Origin: Coriolopsis trogii
Lineage: Eukaryota > Basidiomycota > Agaricomycetes > Polyporales > Polyporaceae
DNA length: 64,000 nt
Reading direction: 5' to 3'
Assembly (NCBI GenBank): GCA_020543525.1
Contig: JAHYIO010000037.1
Span: 1,612,001-1,676,000 of the forward strand
A model generated the notes under the pieces. The model was not told the origin of the DNA. It did no database searches and saw only the letters and a program-made list of their open reading frames with translations. Numbering within the stretch: position 1 is the first letter of the stretch; each line of letters begins with the position of its first letter. Position numbers and translations under genes: made by a program. Of the stretch, positions 21,875-33,296 are shown piece after piece.

Positions 21875-23923
21875 ATGCTTGTCGGCAACCTCGCCCACCT
21901 CCACGCTGCCCACCTCCACTCTCGCGACGACGTGAACGGCACTCGCGACTCAAGAGGATGTTTGATCTGCACCAACGTTCACCCCGGCTGCAACTGTGGC
22001 TTCAATGAGCAGTGTATCAAGATCAACCAGTAAGTGTCCTCCCCACTTTTCATATCTTATCCCTCTCAACATGTGGCGACCTCGTTCGGCAGAGATTGCA
22101 ACCAGTGTCCCTACACGCAGTGTATCGCCACTGGCTCTAGCACTTCCTCCAGCAGTGGCCCTAGCAAGGGTGCTGTGGCCGGTGCCGTTGTCGTGACTAT
22201 CCTTGTGCTCGCTGCGACGGTGGCCGCCTACTTCTGGTATCGCCGGCGCCAGCGCCTGCAACGGCAGAACACTGCCTCTGCACAAGAAGACAAACCCGCC
22301 GATGTGCCAGCACGCGCAGAGGACGTCCTTAACAGGCCTGACCCCAATGAAAAGCCCGATTCTCCTCCTCCCCAGCTTGGTAGCATCAGGATCTACTCTG
22401 GTCTCAGCCATGGCACCATCAACCTCGATCCGTCCTCCGATGCAGGTCACCAACCATCCAGCGGCGCGTCCATTCAATCTAATCCGTTCGAGGACAACCA
22501 CTCCATCCAGACCACATCCACCGGCACTCAGTCCAATGTCATCCCAATTGCTCTTGTCCCTCCTCGGTCCATCGACTCTGGTACTGCTTCTACGCAGTCC
22601 CACGATCACAATGCTGCGCAGTCTGGCGCCGCTGCCCGTCCTGATATGAACTTGGACCATGTCAACGTCTCGAACGACTCGTTGAATCCACGCGGCATGG
22701 CTTATCCCCCAAGTGCGGAGAACTCCAACAACCGGATGTCGTACATGACAACAGGCAGCTACACGAGTGACTTCTTGGAGACCTCGGTCATCGTCACTCC
22801 TACTCGTGGCACTGTGAAGCAGGTTGTGGGCGTGGCCAAGGCGCAAGTTCTCAGCGCTCCCCCCAGCGACACGCTCAGCCGGTCTTCCACCCAGTCCAAG
22901 CCGGCGCGTTCCCCCCTTGCAGCCTCAAGCTTCGGTCCGTCAGATGTGATGCGGGAGGCAGACGAGGAACAAGAAATCACCATGTCTGCCAATCCTTTCT
23001 CCGACACTCACTCGCCCTACAGTCAAGGTTCGCCCACGCCTTCCGCGACGACGTTTGGAACTCCCGAACCCCATGATGGGAGGGTGGCTAGCTGGCTCCA
23101 TGAGGATCCTGCGCAAATGTACGGCAACAATGAACGCCCCGCCAGTACGTACACCCAGGCTTCGGCGATCGTCGCAGACATAAGTGCTGCTCGGCGTGTG
23201 CACCTTGGGTTCGAGCAGGCCGCTCAGGTCCCTCAAACACCTCCTAGTGCCGCTCTCAGCACACCGCGCACGCTGTACCGCATGACTAGTGCGAAGCTCA
23301 TCTCACCGATGCCCAACCAGAGCGCTGCTATCCAGACAGGTGCCAGTAGCTCTGCTGGACATCTCGAGGCACAGCAGGCGCGTGCGCTCAAGGAACTCAG
23401 TGCAGAGACTGGAAGGCGTATCTCGATGTCGTCAGTCGTCACCACTGCAACTGGCGCGGACTCGATCCTCGAGAGCTTCCCCTTCGTGCCCCCATCCCCG
23501 ATTTCGAACCTCCCCCCTCGCACTCCTCCCCGCTCCCCGCTCACTCAACAATCGTTCGCGAACGGCCAAGACGATCACTCTCAGTCCGCGCGCGAGATGG
23601 TTAACCGGGCTCGTGCGTCCGCCTCGTCGGCCAGCACGCTCTCGTCGCTTGTTCCGCCCAACCGTAAGGTCTTGGGGATGAGCGTTGCATCGCAGAGCTC
23701 GACTGCTAGTAATGGCCTGGGATCATTCCCCTTCCAGATCGATTCGGGTGCTGTCCAGGAGAGCAACGTGTCGACCGCTCCCTCGTCGTTCAGCAGCGCG
23801 TCTGACGGGTCTAGCAGCCAGCGGAAGCGTGCCAGCTTGGATACGCTTGCCCTGACGAGCGACCTGTCGTCGTACCCGCTCGGCTTCGATAAGACGCCTG
23901 TGCCGCCCGTTCCCCGGCGCTGA
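21875..23923 (+). CDS. OPY2: Opy2-like single-pass plasma membrane anchor
   Basis: Predicted membrane anchor of the HOG stress pathway; Opy2 recruits Ste50 to the membrane in yeast. The N-terminal domain has a run of paired cysteines (GCLICTN, PGCNCGFNEQC, then across an intron NQCPYTQC), the hallmark of the Opy2 N-terminal domain. A Ser-rich linker precedes one membrane segment (AVVVTILVLAATVAAYFWY), then a basic stop-transfer RRRQRLQRQ. A roughly 550-residue Ser/Pro-rich cytoplasmic tail follows, with many possible phosphorylation sites, ending TPVPPVPRR. An upstream in-frame start at 21686 is less convincing. The intron begins just after KIN. The N-terminal motif makes the family call good; binding partners are inferred. 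Confidence 0.82.
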
Positions 23924-24904
23924 GACGCCTTATGGTGGTCTTCGCTCACGACGCAATTGCGATCATGGAGCGGTGTATGATAATGGTTCGGAGATGTCCA
24001 CGTGTATTGGAAGACAATGATTCTCGACGCTGTCCGCCCCCCTCCCCCCGTCCCTCCCTTTGCCCGTACTCTGCCCTGATTGCCTCTGACCTGGTCTGAC
24101 TCCGCAGCCTGGTTGATCCGGCGGGACTCATCTCCACACATTGGCTATCGCTCCTGCACCTCTATCCTCCTGTACGTCCCTTCATAGAACCAGTTGACAT
24201 CTATATCTTATCTTTTGTCTATTTGTTTTTCGGTAGCTGCTAGCATCACTCTGTTCTGCTTCACCCCGGACCCCTTACCACTGATCCTGCGGCGCTAGCT
24301 ACATCTTCAGCGTTCTGCTTCACCCCTTTCCCGCCACGCATTATTACCCTTTCTACCGCGGTTCGGCGGCGACGTGTGCCTGCTTGTTAACATCCCGGTG
24401 TGCTTTGTAATGGTGGCGGCGTTCTGCGCCGCATGGTTGTGGCTGCGAGCCGTCGTCCGCGGCGCGTCTGTCTCTCGTGTGTTTGGGTTGGTGTGTTGTG
24501 ACTATTTATGCATTATGTTGATGCAGCCTATGGCGCATATGTGCCTTGCGTGTCGTGTTCTCCCTCACTGCTGTCTCTCTTTTTCTGCCTCTACTTTGTC
24601 TCTCTGTCTGTCTCTCGGCTCCCAGTTTCTCGTCTCATCCCTCCTGTGACACTGATATCACACGTTTGCACAAATGAAAGATATCGAGTGTTTGAACCTT
24701 TTGGTGTGGGCGTATGAGGAAGGTCGTCGCTCTATGCCGGCGTTAATTCGGCGCGTAGCCGGCCCGCTCTGCAAACCACCAGCACAACCGCGCACGGCTT
24801 CTCCCCTGTCCATCATCCGCACACAACAGCACCAACGTAGTCGTAAGTACAGAGCTACGACAACGACAGCCTGAATGCAATCTTACCCATCATGTCTTCT
24901 CGAA
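23924..24904. other. long non-coding stretch with a 15-bp direct repeat
   Basis: Nearly 1 kb without a supported gene. It contains two copies of gttctgcttcacccc (24253-24267 and 24312-24326), then T- and G-rich sequence. The first part is likely the 3' untranslated region of the Opy2-like gene. Confidence 0.4.
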
Positions 24905-26787
24905 CTTTACAGGTTCAGAAACATCACTAGTGCGGAGGATATAGCGATACTTCGACATGTCCGACTCATCGAACTGCATCAATGATCCAGATGGTGGTTC
25001 GAGAGGGAGCAACTTGCACTCGAATGTGCGTAACAATGCAGCCAGTGCAACACAGAAGGATATGTGAATGTATGTTCCCAATGCTTCCCATTGCTCCCAT
25101 CGAGTGGCAACTTGACAGTATGCGTATGCTAGGAAACACATACGGCGGTAGACCTTCTCCCCGCCTCCGCTCCTGGATCGGAGTCACTTGGGTCTGTCGG
25201 CGCTGGCACATAGTCGCGCTTTCGTCGCTGATCCTATGGACCGGAATCCTATATCCCATAGTATCCCAGTCACGCTCCCCGAGGAACGGGATTTCCTCGC
25301 TTCTCGACATTCCTCGAACGGGCTGCAAAAGCCCTGCTCCATGTGGAAATCTCAGTTCATGACCAGGCGTCGTTCGACACTCTCCGGCTACTGCTCCCTC
25401 ATGCAGCTCACGTCCGCCATTTTGGAGTCACAGTCTGCGGTAGCGATACCCCCTTGTCGGTGAAGCTTGCGATGCTCTCGACACAATGGTGAGACAATGA
25501 GAACTCTGGAAATCTTGAGAATCAACCAGATTGCATAGTATCCCCCCTGAACATCATCTTCGGCGATCTCTCCCGCGACTGTCTCACTGTCTTGCGGACA
25601 CTCCAACTCGATGGCTGCCATGTTTCATGGACGTGTTCAATCTATTCGTCCCTCCGCACGTTGCAAGTATTATCTCCCTGAAGGCGTATGGCGACGCCAG
25701 CAGACCTCCTACGTATCCTACAATCAAGCCCTCACTTGGAGGCCCTCGAGCTGACACACTGTCTATATGATGTCGAAGTTCTGGCTCCAAAACCGCAGCC
25801 CCGGATTGTCATGAACAAGCTTCACTCGTTGACCATTCACGAAGCATATCCAGCATCGTTGTCTGTCTGCTATACGGTCGAGGCTCCGTGTATCCAGGAT
25901 ATCCACATCGCGCATATCGGCTGTCCCACCAACGCTCACACCAGTGACACCCAATCTTTACTTCTACCACCGGAACATGCCTTGTATAAATCCGCTCTTC
26001 ACCAAGTGACAGAGATCGAGCTCATCTTCGAGGACGCGTATGCCTGTCTCCTTGCGAGCACTGCGGCACCAACAATGCAACTGGTCACTTCGGTCTGGGG
26101 CGACCTCCCTGTTTACGAGTTTTCCTCTACGGAATGTACTGCAAATCTGGAACCTTTCGCCAGTGCGGGCGCACGCGTCACCTCTTTCATCCTCTTAATT
26201 TCACCGGCCCAGAAGGCGACAACAGAGGACATGTGGCGCGAATGTTTTACCCTACTCAATTCACTCGATAGCGTTGTAGTCGCCTGTAGGAGAGGGACTG
26301 GACCGCAGAGCTTCTTGCCCGTTGTCAACGTTTCACTTCAGACCTTGTTCACGTCGTCTGGGTCGGCGGGTGCGCCCGCCTACTGCAGACATGCATCTTG
26401 AGCATGCTGGAGATGGAAGGGATGCGATCCATTGATGGCAGGATGGCCGACAGCCTCGTGTCACTACTCAAGCGTCGCGCAACTGTCGGAGCACCAATCA
26501 AGAAGCTCGTGTTCAAGTCATCGTACTGTGCCGAGGAGGTCGATCTCGTTGCCTTCAAGACAAACCTGAGCCAGTACACGGAGCTCACTTCTATGTACGT
26601 CCAGCGTCGGCTCTCCACTCAAGCCTTACTTTTGCTAACATCAGCACCGTTGCTTGCTAGGTATAAGGGCGAGGGGGAATGGCCCGAATTGCGAGATTTT
26701 GACTCGTTCCGGTGCACACAGGTTTCGTCGTGTTTCGATTTATTTTGTCGACCTGAGCAAGTTGAATTAGAGCAACGAGAAGCCTGA
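24905..26787 (+). pseudogene. F-box/LRR gene, disrupted
   Basis: Recognisable F-box-protein pieces appear in order but in changing frames. They are EDIAILRHVRLIELHQ followed by a TGA, RWWFEREQLALEC then a TAA, then SWIGVTWVCRRWHIVALS, the usual post-F-box helix. Next come RLLLPHAAHVRHFGVTVCG, a frame change to MRTLEILRINQIA plus stop, and DCLTVLRTLQLDGCHVSW, which runs into a TGA. Finally MATPADLLRILQSSPHLEAL opens a long intact stretch, followed by EGMRSIDGRMADSLVSLLKR. No set of introns removes all the breaks. The stretch from 25688 onward is long and open, so a truncated product is possible. Part of this gene is copied at 28660-28920. Confidence 0.65.
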
Positions 26788-27271
26788 GAGAAATATTCCC
26801 GTGGATCAATGAAAGATAGTATCGCTTGTGCCTGTGAAAGGAAGGTCATTTGGTCCGTAGGCACAGTACTGATCCACACATCATCCACTTGAACATAGCG
26901 TGGAAACCGTACCAGCGGTATTAGTCTCTCATTTTCAGTAAGCTCGAGCCATAACACGGTGTACTCGCGGGGCAGCGCATTCGAGACGTCCGACTCAAGG
27001 ATGATTGAAGATGGGAAGACCAGTGAAGTCCGTACCCTGGAAGAGCGCCGCGGATACCTTTGGTACAGCAAAGAATATTGGTCTTCCGGTTGCTCTGTGT
27101 TTTCGGCTCATCATGACTGCCCTTGTTTCAGACTTGTCTGTGTTTGTCAATGCAGTGATTTGCGTAAGTTTACGAACCATAAGAATCACGTGAGGGACCT
27201 CGCATCAGTGTTTACGCGTCGTGACGCGTTGGTGGGCCCAGCGCTCAAAGTGCTACAACCCTCTGACCACG

Positions 27272-28585
27272 ATGATCGTCGTGTGCGAAGTCTCAGTGGA
27301 CCACCCGCGGGTATCTTACAGCGAAGATCTACAATATCTTCAACGTTATGTGATCATCAAGCAGGAACTATGCTACGACTATCGCAGAACACCGTCTTAC
27401 AGGCAAATATACGCTGATGCGAAATACAGCATGGAGAAATACTCGATGGAAAGATTGAAGCGTGGAGCGGAGCTGAAAGATGGTCCCCTCATGCTTGAGC
27501 TCTCCTTGCGGTGCGTGCTTGTCGTCATCTACACCGTCCTCTTTGTTGCACGCTCGTCTTGACTGCTTTCGCCTCGTAGGAGGTTGGCCATGAAAACCAT
27601 CGATTATGATCCCGCAGAAGTCCAGGCAATGCTCCAAGACACCACTGGGTTTATGCAACGGCCCGGATGCGACACCATCCCCCACGTATATGGACGAACG
27701 CCCCCGGTTCGCTTCTCTGCCTTGGCGGCCATCCTCTGGCTCAACTTCCGCGTCCTCCTCGGGACAGAGCACGTAGCCGAGTCGCTCGAGAAGATGCTCC
27801 CCACCCGCCCGTTCGACAAGCTCGTCACGATCCCTGATTTCTGCGCCGAGAACGACTACGTCCCTCCCGTCGTCCTCCGCGTCGCGAACTGGTTCGAGAG
27901 TTTCAATGCGCGCTTCCACGTCAACCATCGCACGCTCGTGGTCTTCCGCCACCGTCCACATATGTGGAGGGCATGGGAGGAGTACGGACTTGACGCCAAG
28001 AAGAGGGTGGAAAAACGAGATGCGAAGGTTGCAAATGCACCAAATCGTTACCGGTGTGCTGCGGACGGGTGCAGCATTCAGGCGGTCAAACGAGGAGCAT
28101 TGAAACGGTGCAAGGGGATGTGCCCCGAGGACCGCAAGCCATCATACTGCAGTGTGGAATGTCAAAAGAAGGTCAGTCTGCTCCACACACTGAAGCTCGC
28201 CCTGCCTCTACGAATGTTGAGTTAGATTGCTTTGTGGCAGCACTGGTTCATTCACCGGTATATCTGCCGGGAAACGCCCATAGACATCGTAGACGACGAC
28301 GGCGACCCAGACTGGGTAGATATAGAAACCTATAACCCTCATTACGACGACGAGCGTTCCGTGTGGGCAGAGGTCCAGGGTCGCGATATATTCGTCGAAC
28401 TCCCGACCATCAGCAGGTATTACAAGCACCAGATTATACGCATACGTTCGAAGACACTCAGTCCGGCGTTGCTGAGGAAATACAAGAGATTATGGGAATT
28501 GCCCGAGCGAGAGCGCAAGCGTATACAAGAAGGCAAGTGGCCCAATCATTCATCGAATATGGGTAGGTGTTGTGTTGACCGTTGA
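27272..28585 (+). CDS. MYND-type zinc finger protein
   Basis: Mainly helical protein with a C-terminal MYND finger, a module for binding proline-containing partner peptides. Exons: one ending LKDGPLMLELSLR joins to RLAMKTIDYDPAEVQAM. Then comes ALAAILWLNFRVLLGTEHVA. The finger reads CAADGCSIQ, LKRCKGMCPEDRKPSYC and SVECQKK, spliced to HWFIHRYICRE, supplying the cysteines and the His-x3-Cys pattern. The tail has SPALLRKYKRLWELPERERK. An alternative last intron (28563-28598) would give a slightly different C terminus ending at 28621. The N terminus is not settled: 27272 is the first in-frame ATG of the clear coding frame, but an open stretch at 27011-27160 followed by a strong gtaagt donor may be an upstream exon. 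Function unknown. Confidence 0.65.
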
Positions 28586-28659
28586 CGAGTGCCTACAGAG
28601 CTCCAACCCTGGCCCAGCTAAACGGTGACATTCCACTTCATCTCCAGTCTGCTCCGGGC

Positions 28660-28920
28660 ACGCTTGTTCTGTGGGCTGGATTGATTACTACGTCTCGTTT
28701 AAATCTCCATCGGCTCGGAAGGAGGATATGTGGCGCGAGCGCTGCACGCGGCTCCGGCTGCAGAGGGACTGTATTGCGGAGCTTCTTGCCCGTCTCCTCT
28801 GGACGACGTCTGTAAGCCATCTAGTGCAGCGACTGCAGGAACTTCAACACACCGAAGACGGCAGAGGTGCGACCCATTGATGGCAGGATGGTCGACACGA
28901 GTCCTTTCATGTAGATGATA
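28660..28920 (+). pseudogene. fragment duplicated from the F-box pseudogene
   Basis: Its DNA is similar to part of the 24905-26787 gene. The shared pieces are gaggatatgtggcgcgagcg (26220s in the source), cggagcttcttgcccgt (26300s) and cccattgatggcaggatgg (26430s), in the same order. The stretch reads KEDMWRERC in one frame and has no start, F-box or complete repeat. I call it a partial copy with no coding value. Confidence 0.7.
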
Positions 28921-29023
28921 AGTGAGATGCAGCTCCTTACCAGAAGAACTCGTAATGCTCTCACATGTCAGTTGAATCAATGACAACATGCTAGGATTAT
29001 ACGACTTCTATGACTATGCATAA

Positions 29024-29804
29024 TTAAAGTTCCGACTTGCTGTCACGATCACCTGTGCGTGTTATTTGCTTCTCTATCCACTCGAAAGCAATGTCGGTGA
29101 CATGTTCTACCGGTTTGTCAAAGATGTAAGGCAGGACTGGGACGATAGCAAGGCCAGTAACTGTAGGTCCCCACGTCTTGATACGTGGATTCTGCACATT
29201 GGCAAAAGCCTTCTTGGCCTGCTTGACGGCGGTGTGGATCGTGAACGCCGGTAGAGCCCTTAAATACCATCAGCACAGGTCACAGGGGATGGGTTATTCT
29301 CGGAGACACGTACATCGAAGCAACGGACTGGAATACGGAACGCTTGACGGCTACCATTCCGAGACGCGTTGGCTCCGAAAGATGTGCGGCCTCGAAGGGT
29401 GTGGGGCCTCTTCGGTGGGCCTTGTAGGTCTCATAGCCCACATCACTTCGACGATAAGTCAGCACCGAGAAATGAGCGATGTAGCCATGTGGGGCGCTGC
29501 TCACCCTGCGAGATAGAGCCACGAGACGCCATACGCTGCGGTCACGATCGCGGGGTGGACGACGGGTCGGAAGGCTTCGCCAATGTCACTGGTCTGGAGT
29601 AAATCTATCGCAACTCGAAGCGGGGGTGGTGAGCAGGTCGGTACTCACATATGCGATATATCTATGTCCGGCTCGGAGGGCGGTTCGTAGGCGTGCACCG
29701 TACGCCATGTACCTCAGGTCTGAATCTACCGAGTCAACATTCTTGTCGGCGAGGGTGTCAAGCTCGTGCTCGACCTTGTCCGAGAGTGGTTCCGCGGCGG
29801 GCAT
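29024..29804 (-). CDS. MTP18: mitochondrial fission process protein 1 (MTP18)
   Basis: Inner mitochondrial membrane protein that promotes Drp1-dependent fission. From 29804: MPAAEPLSDKVEHELDTLAD, then DVDSDLRYMAYGARL in the form SVDSDLRYMAYGARLRTALR. It then reads YIAYTSDIGEAFRPVVHPAI across an intron, and TAAYGVSWLYLAG. Further exons give SDVGYETYKAHRRGPTPFEA and HTAVKQAKKAFANVQNPRIK, then WGPTVTGLAIVPVLPYIFDK. It ends DRDSKSEL with a TAA at 29024-29026. Four exons and about 190 aa fit the family. The start lies 161 bp from the divergent FHA-forkhead gene. Confidence 0.9.
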
Positions 29805-29965
29805 TGCGAGGAGGGATAGACAAGACGTGTGAGACGGACGAGCTGGGTTGGAATATATGTATGCAGACAAGAGAGAGGACGCGTGTGGAGGCGGCAGGTC
29901 TGAGACTCGGGGCGGGATGTGCCGAGGGTAAGCGCGCACGAGAGGGCCGGGGCGTCTGAGTGGAA
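29805..29965. promoter_or_regulatory. compact divergent promoter, MTP18 and FHA-forkhead genes
   Basis: Only 161 bp separate the two start codons. No recognised motif stands out. If both starts are right, the two genes must share promoter DNA. Confidence 0.45.
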
Positions 29966-32100
29966 ATGAGCGGGTCGAGTCGAACGTGCCCGGTCAGCTC
30001 TCCGCCAACGCCCGCCATGGCCTCCGTCGTCGCCCAGCCGCAAGATACCCCCCAGCCGCTCATCTCCCCGCCCCCAGAGGCCTCGGAGCCCCTCCCAGAC
30101 AAGATCAGCGCGTACTACAGCCTCGTCTTCCCCACTTTCACCTACTATCTCCAGACCCTCACCGTCACCATCGGCCGACGTTGTGTCCCTGCAGGCACCG
30201 CTTCCACCTCCGACAATCCCCAGGTTGATGTCGACCTCGGTCCCCTGAAGAGCGTGTCGCGCCTCCACGCGAAGATCGAATATGACGAGGACGAGGAGCG
30301 CTTTGTTCTCCTGGTGATAGGCAGAAACGGCGCGTGGGTGGACGGTGTCTGGTCAGGAAGTGGCAGCAAGGTCCCTCTAGGCGATCGGTACGTGTGGTGA
30401 CCTTGCTGGCTGGCTTCTAGCTGACACCGCGCGCAGGTCACAGATACAGATTGCCTCCCGGACTTTTCATTTTATTCTTCCTCCGCCAGCACCTCCTGAA
30501 GACTCGCCTTCGCCCAGCTCACAATCTTCGGGTAACCGAGCACGTTCTCCTTCTGTTGACATCACCACATACTCCCCTCCTTCCTCCCTTCCGTCCGAGT
30601 CTCCGCCACCAGCGCATGTGCCTACCTCTGCCCCCAAGATACCGCCACTGCCAGAAGCCACTCTGCCCAATACGAATGCGATACCACACAAGACGAACGG
30701 AAAGAAGCGCAAGAAGCCAGATGCGCCTTCCCCGCCGTTACCTGCTCCAGAGATTATGCCACCGAAGCCTCAGCTTACTTATGCGCAACTGTGTTATCGC
30801 GCTATTAAGGCACTCGGAGGCAAAGCGTCGTTGCAGGAGATTTGCCAGTGGATCAAGGACACCTATGACTGGTACAAATACTGTAGCAAGGACTGGGAGG
30901 TACGTCCACGTTCGTCGTTCCTCGTCCGATCGTCATCTCATTGACGTCACCCTTGCGCAGAGCTCTGTTCGTCACAACCTCTCGTCCAATCCTGGCTTCA
31001 AGAAGCTTCTCCGCGGCAAGGACGAGAAAGGGAAAGGCGCTCTTTGGGGCGTCGACGAGGCCTACGAGCATACGTTCGAGGAGCTCGACGCCAGGAAGGC
31101 CGTCGCTATCGGCCCAGGTGGCAAGGATATCAAACTCAGTGGCAAGAAGGGCAAGGCTGTCCCTCTCGAACCCGCGTTGAAGAGGAGCGTGAAAGGGGAC
31201 ACGAAGGGCGCGCCATTACCGCCTCCGCTGACATCCACACCGCTCGCATTCAAGACGACCAATCCAACCTTTACTCCTGCCAGCGGGTCTGCACCACCAG
31301 TATCTGCTGCTAGTAACCCTATTGTCGTGAAGACGGAGCCATCGCCTGTGGCCTACATCCTTCCACCCCCGCAACCACAACCGTCTTCCGGTCCGGCCGG
31401 ATCTCTTCCCTCTGGTACCACCCCCTACACCGCCGTATCAGGTAATGCAGCATCACCGCCACAAGCGTCACCTCCCCAAGCCTCCGGTGCGCCTGCTGCT
31501 ACTCCATTCCCCGCCATCCCAGCGTCGGTCCGTATCCCAATCATCGTGGGTCCAGTACCTGCATCTCACGCAGCCGGCGGTGTTCCCTCCCCTCCGAAGC
31601 CCATCGTCCTGCACGAGAATACACTGATCCTGAATCCCGAGATCTTCTCTCATCTCAGCCCACAGCACCTCCAGGACCTTGAAGCACTCGGCGCGCAGAA
31701 GGCGCTCGAGATCCTGCAGGCATACATCGTACGTTACTACAAGGAGAAGCTTAAGGCTGAGGGTGCACGTGGTCGAGGCCGAGGTCGCCCACGGCGCGGG
31801 CGTGGAGGCGTCCCTGGACGAGGACCCACTCCCGCCAGCGTATCTGGCCAAGCAGAAGCTCCTGCTCCTTCGGATGCCTCCCCGGTGGTCGAGCCTGTTC
31901 CTTCGACTGCTCCCAAACCTGCGCATGTATCTTCCGGAGCGGTGGGCGCCTCGCCAGCCGTGCCAGCTGAGCAGCCTGCAGACGCTCCGTCGCCCATCGT
32001 TGTCATCGACGATGACGAGCCGTCTGGACCGGAGGAGCCAGCTGCGAAACGTCGTCGTCTGGAAGAGCCTGAGCAGGCTGTCGACATCATGACCTCATAG
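29966..32100 (+). CDS. FHA and forkhead transcription factor (Fhl1/Fkh-like)
   Basis: Nuclear factor with a phosphopeptide-binding FHA domain and a winged-helix DNA-binding domain. The FHA part reads TVTIGRRCVP, then VSRLHAKIEYDEDEERFVLL and GRNGAWVDGV, and is spliced to SQIQIASRTFHFILPP. The forkhead begins PQLTYAQLCYRAIKALGGKA, continues YDWYKYCSKDWE, and after an intron gives SSVRHNLSSNPGFKKLLR with LWGVDEAYEHTF. The C-terminal half is Pro/Ala-rich with an AT-hook-like GRGRGRPRRGRGG. The TAG is at 32098-32100. In yeasts such proteins are Fhl1 (ribosomal protein genes) or Fkh1/2 (cell cycle); I cannot decide between them. An internal ATG at 30017 is an alternative start. Confidence 0.86.
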
Positions 32101-32715
32101 ACTTTGTCGCGCGCGCGCGCGCTCTCTGACTTTCCCGTCCTCTGAATGTTGGGGGCATGCTGCGCGACGCCACTGACTTAGAGCTTCTGTTCTACATCCG
32201 TCATCGTGTAAACTTTATACATCGGGGTCCGGATTCCCTCCATTGTACACATACTCTGCATCCATACGTTACATGTCTATCGTTAGTTGTCGTTCGAGGG
32301 TGGGGTGGGCTTTAGTGTGTCGTAGTTATTCATTCGTGGGGCCGCGAGTTGTTCGTGAACTCCCTTTCTCTTCCGTCCTTATCGGTGACTGTCCCACGGA
32401 GTCCTCGTCAGGACATGGACTTGTCCCAGCTCTCCGGTCATTCGGCGGCTTGCTCTGTCTGGTTCCCCTCACCGCGTCCACATCGACAAGCAAGCCGTTC
32501 GCCTCCCAGATTCCCACTGCCGACCTGAGTGGCAGACTACGTACGTGCTGCAATTTGTTAGCGGCTCTGGCGGGTCGAACGTCTTAGCCACAAGTCGCGC
32601 TAGGTAGCGCTGCGTCACGCTGCTCGCCGCTCGCGTCTATCAAATCACACCTCCGAGGGTCACGTCTGTTGCAGCGCACTAAGTTCGAGTTGTTCTTGAC
32701 CGTCGATTAGGCAGG
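32101..32715. other. intergenic, CG-dinucleotide run at the left edge
   Basis: Starts with a short alternating CG run (32108-32122) just after the forkhead gene's stop. The 32340-32550 part has moderately protein-like frames on both strands, which might hold an upstream exon of the next gene, but no exon could be confirmed. Confidence 0.35.
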
Positions 32716-33296
32716 ATGGCGTCCGCCCGTTTCGCGAGCCCTCCGTCCTCGTCCCAACGTGCGTAGGCACCGTTTCCCACTGACATCCCACCTCTGGCCG
32801 CCACGCTAACGCACAGCGATCGTGATCGTGAACAACAGCCAGGGAACCCGCCACGCCCGACCCGGGTCTGCGCAACCGTGCCACTAGTACTGCAGGCCAT
32901 GACCGCACGAGCTCCCAAGTCAGTCAGTCCTCCAGATCGTACGCCCCCTGCTGGGCAGCGCGATGCGACCTCACGCTCTTCCTCTACTAGCAGACCCCAG
33001 GAGGAGGCCTAGGAGGGGCACAGGCAGGCGACGCCTCCCCGACCTCGTCCACCATCTCCAACTTCTCCGCCTCCCGCCTCGGTCCTGGGCCCGGGCCCGA
33101 CGACGGCGCAGGTCAGATGCACGGGTCGCCGCCTCCCTCGCGCTCGCTCCTCCGCCCGCTCTCTGCGCTGGGGACGCCCGTGGCGGCGGCGGGGGTGGGG
33201 GGAAGGAGGGCGACGGTGCGCGCGGACCCTGCGCTCGTGACGTGCTTTGAGCCTTCTGACCCGGAGCTGTACGCGCTCTGGGCGCCGCGGGCGTAG
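32716..33296 (+). CDS. small unknown protein, three exons
   Basis: From ATG 32716: MASARFASPPSSSQ, a GT-AG intron, then REPATPDPGLRNRATSTAGH and DRTSSQ, a second intron, then QTPGGGLGGAQAGDASPTSS. It continues SRLGPGPGPDDGAG and ends DPALVTCFEPSDPELYALWA followed by PRA and a TAG at 33294-33296. The phases of all three exons agree, which argues for a real gene. It is low complexity except for the C-terminal motif with Cys-Phe-Glu-Pro and Leu-Trp-Ala. I do not recognise a family. Upstream exons before 32716 are possible. Confidence 0.5.

Noticed and set aside
32108..32122. CG dinucleotide run as a possible Z-DNA element
   Set aside because: Only about 15 bp long, and nothing around it supports a function.
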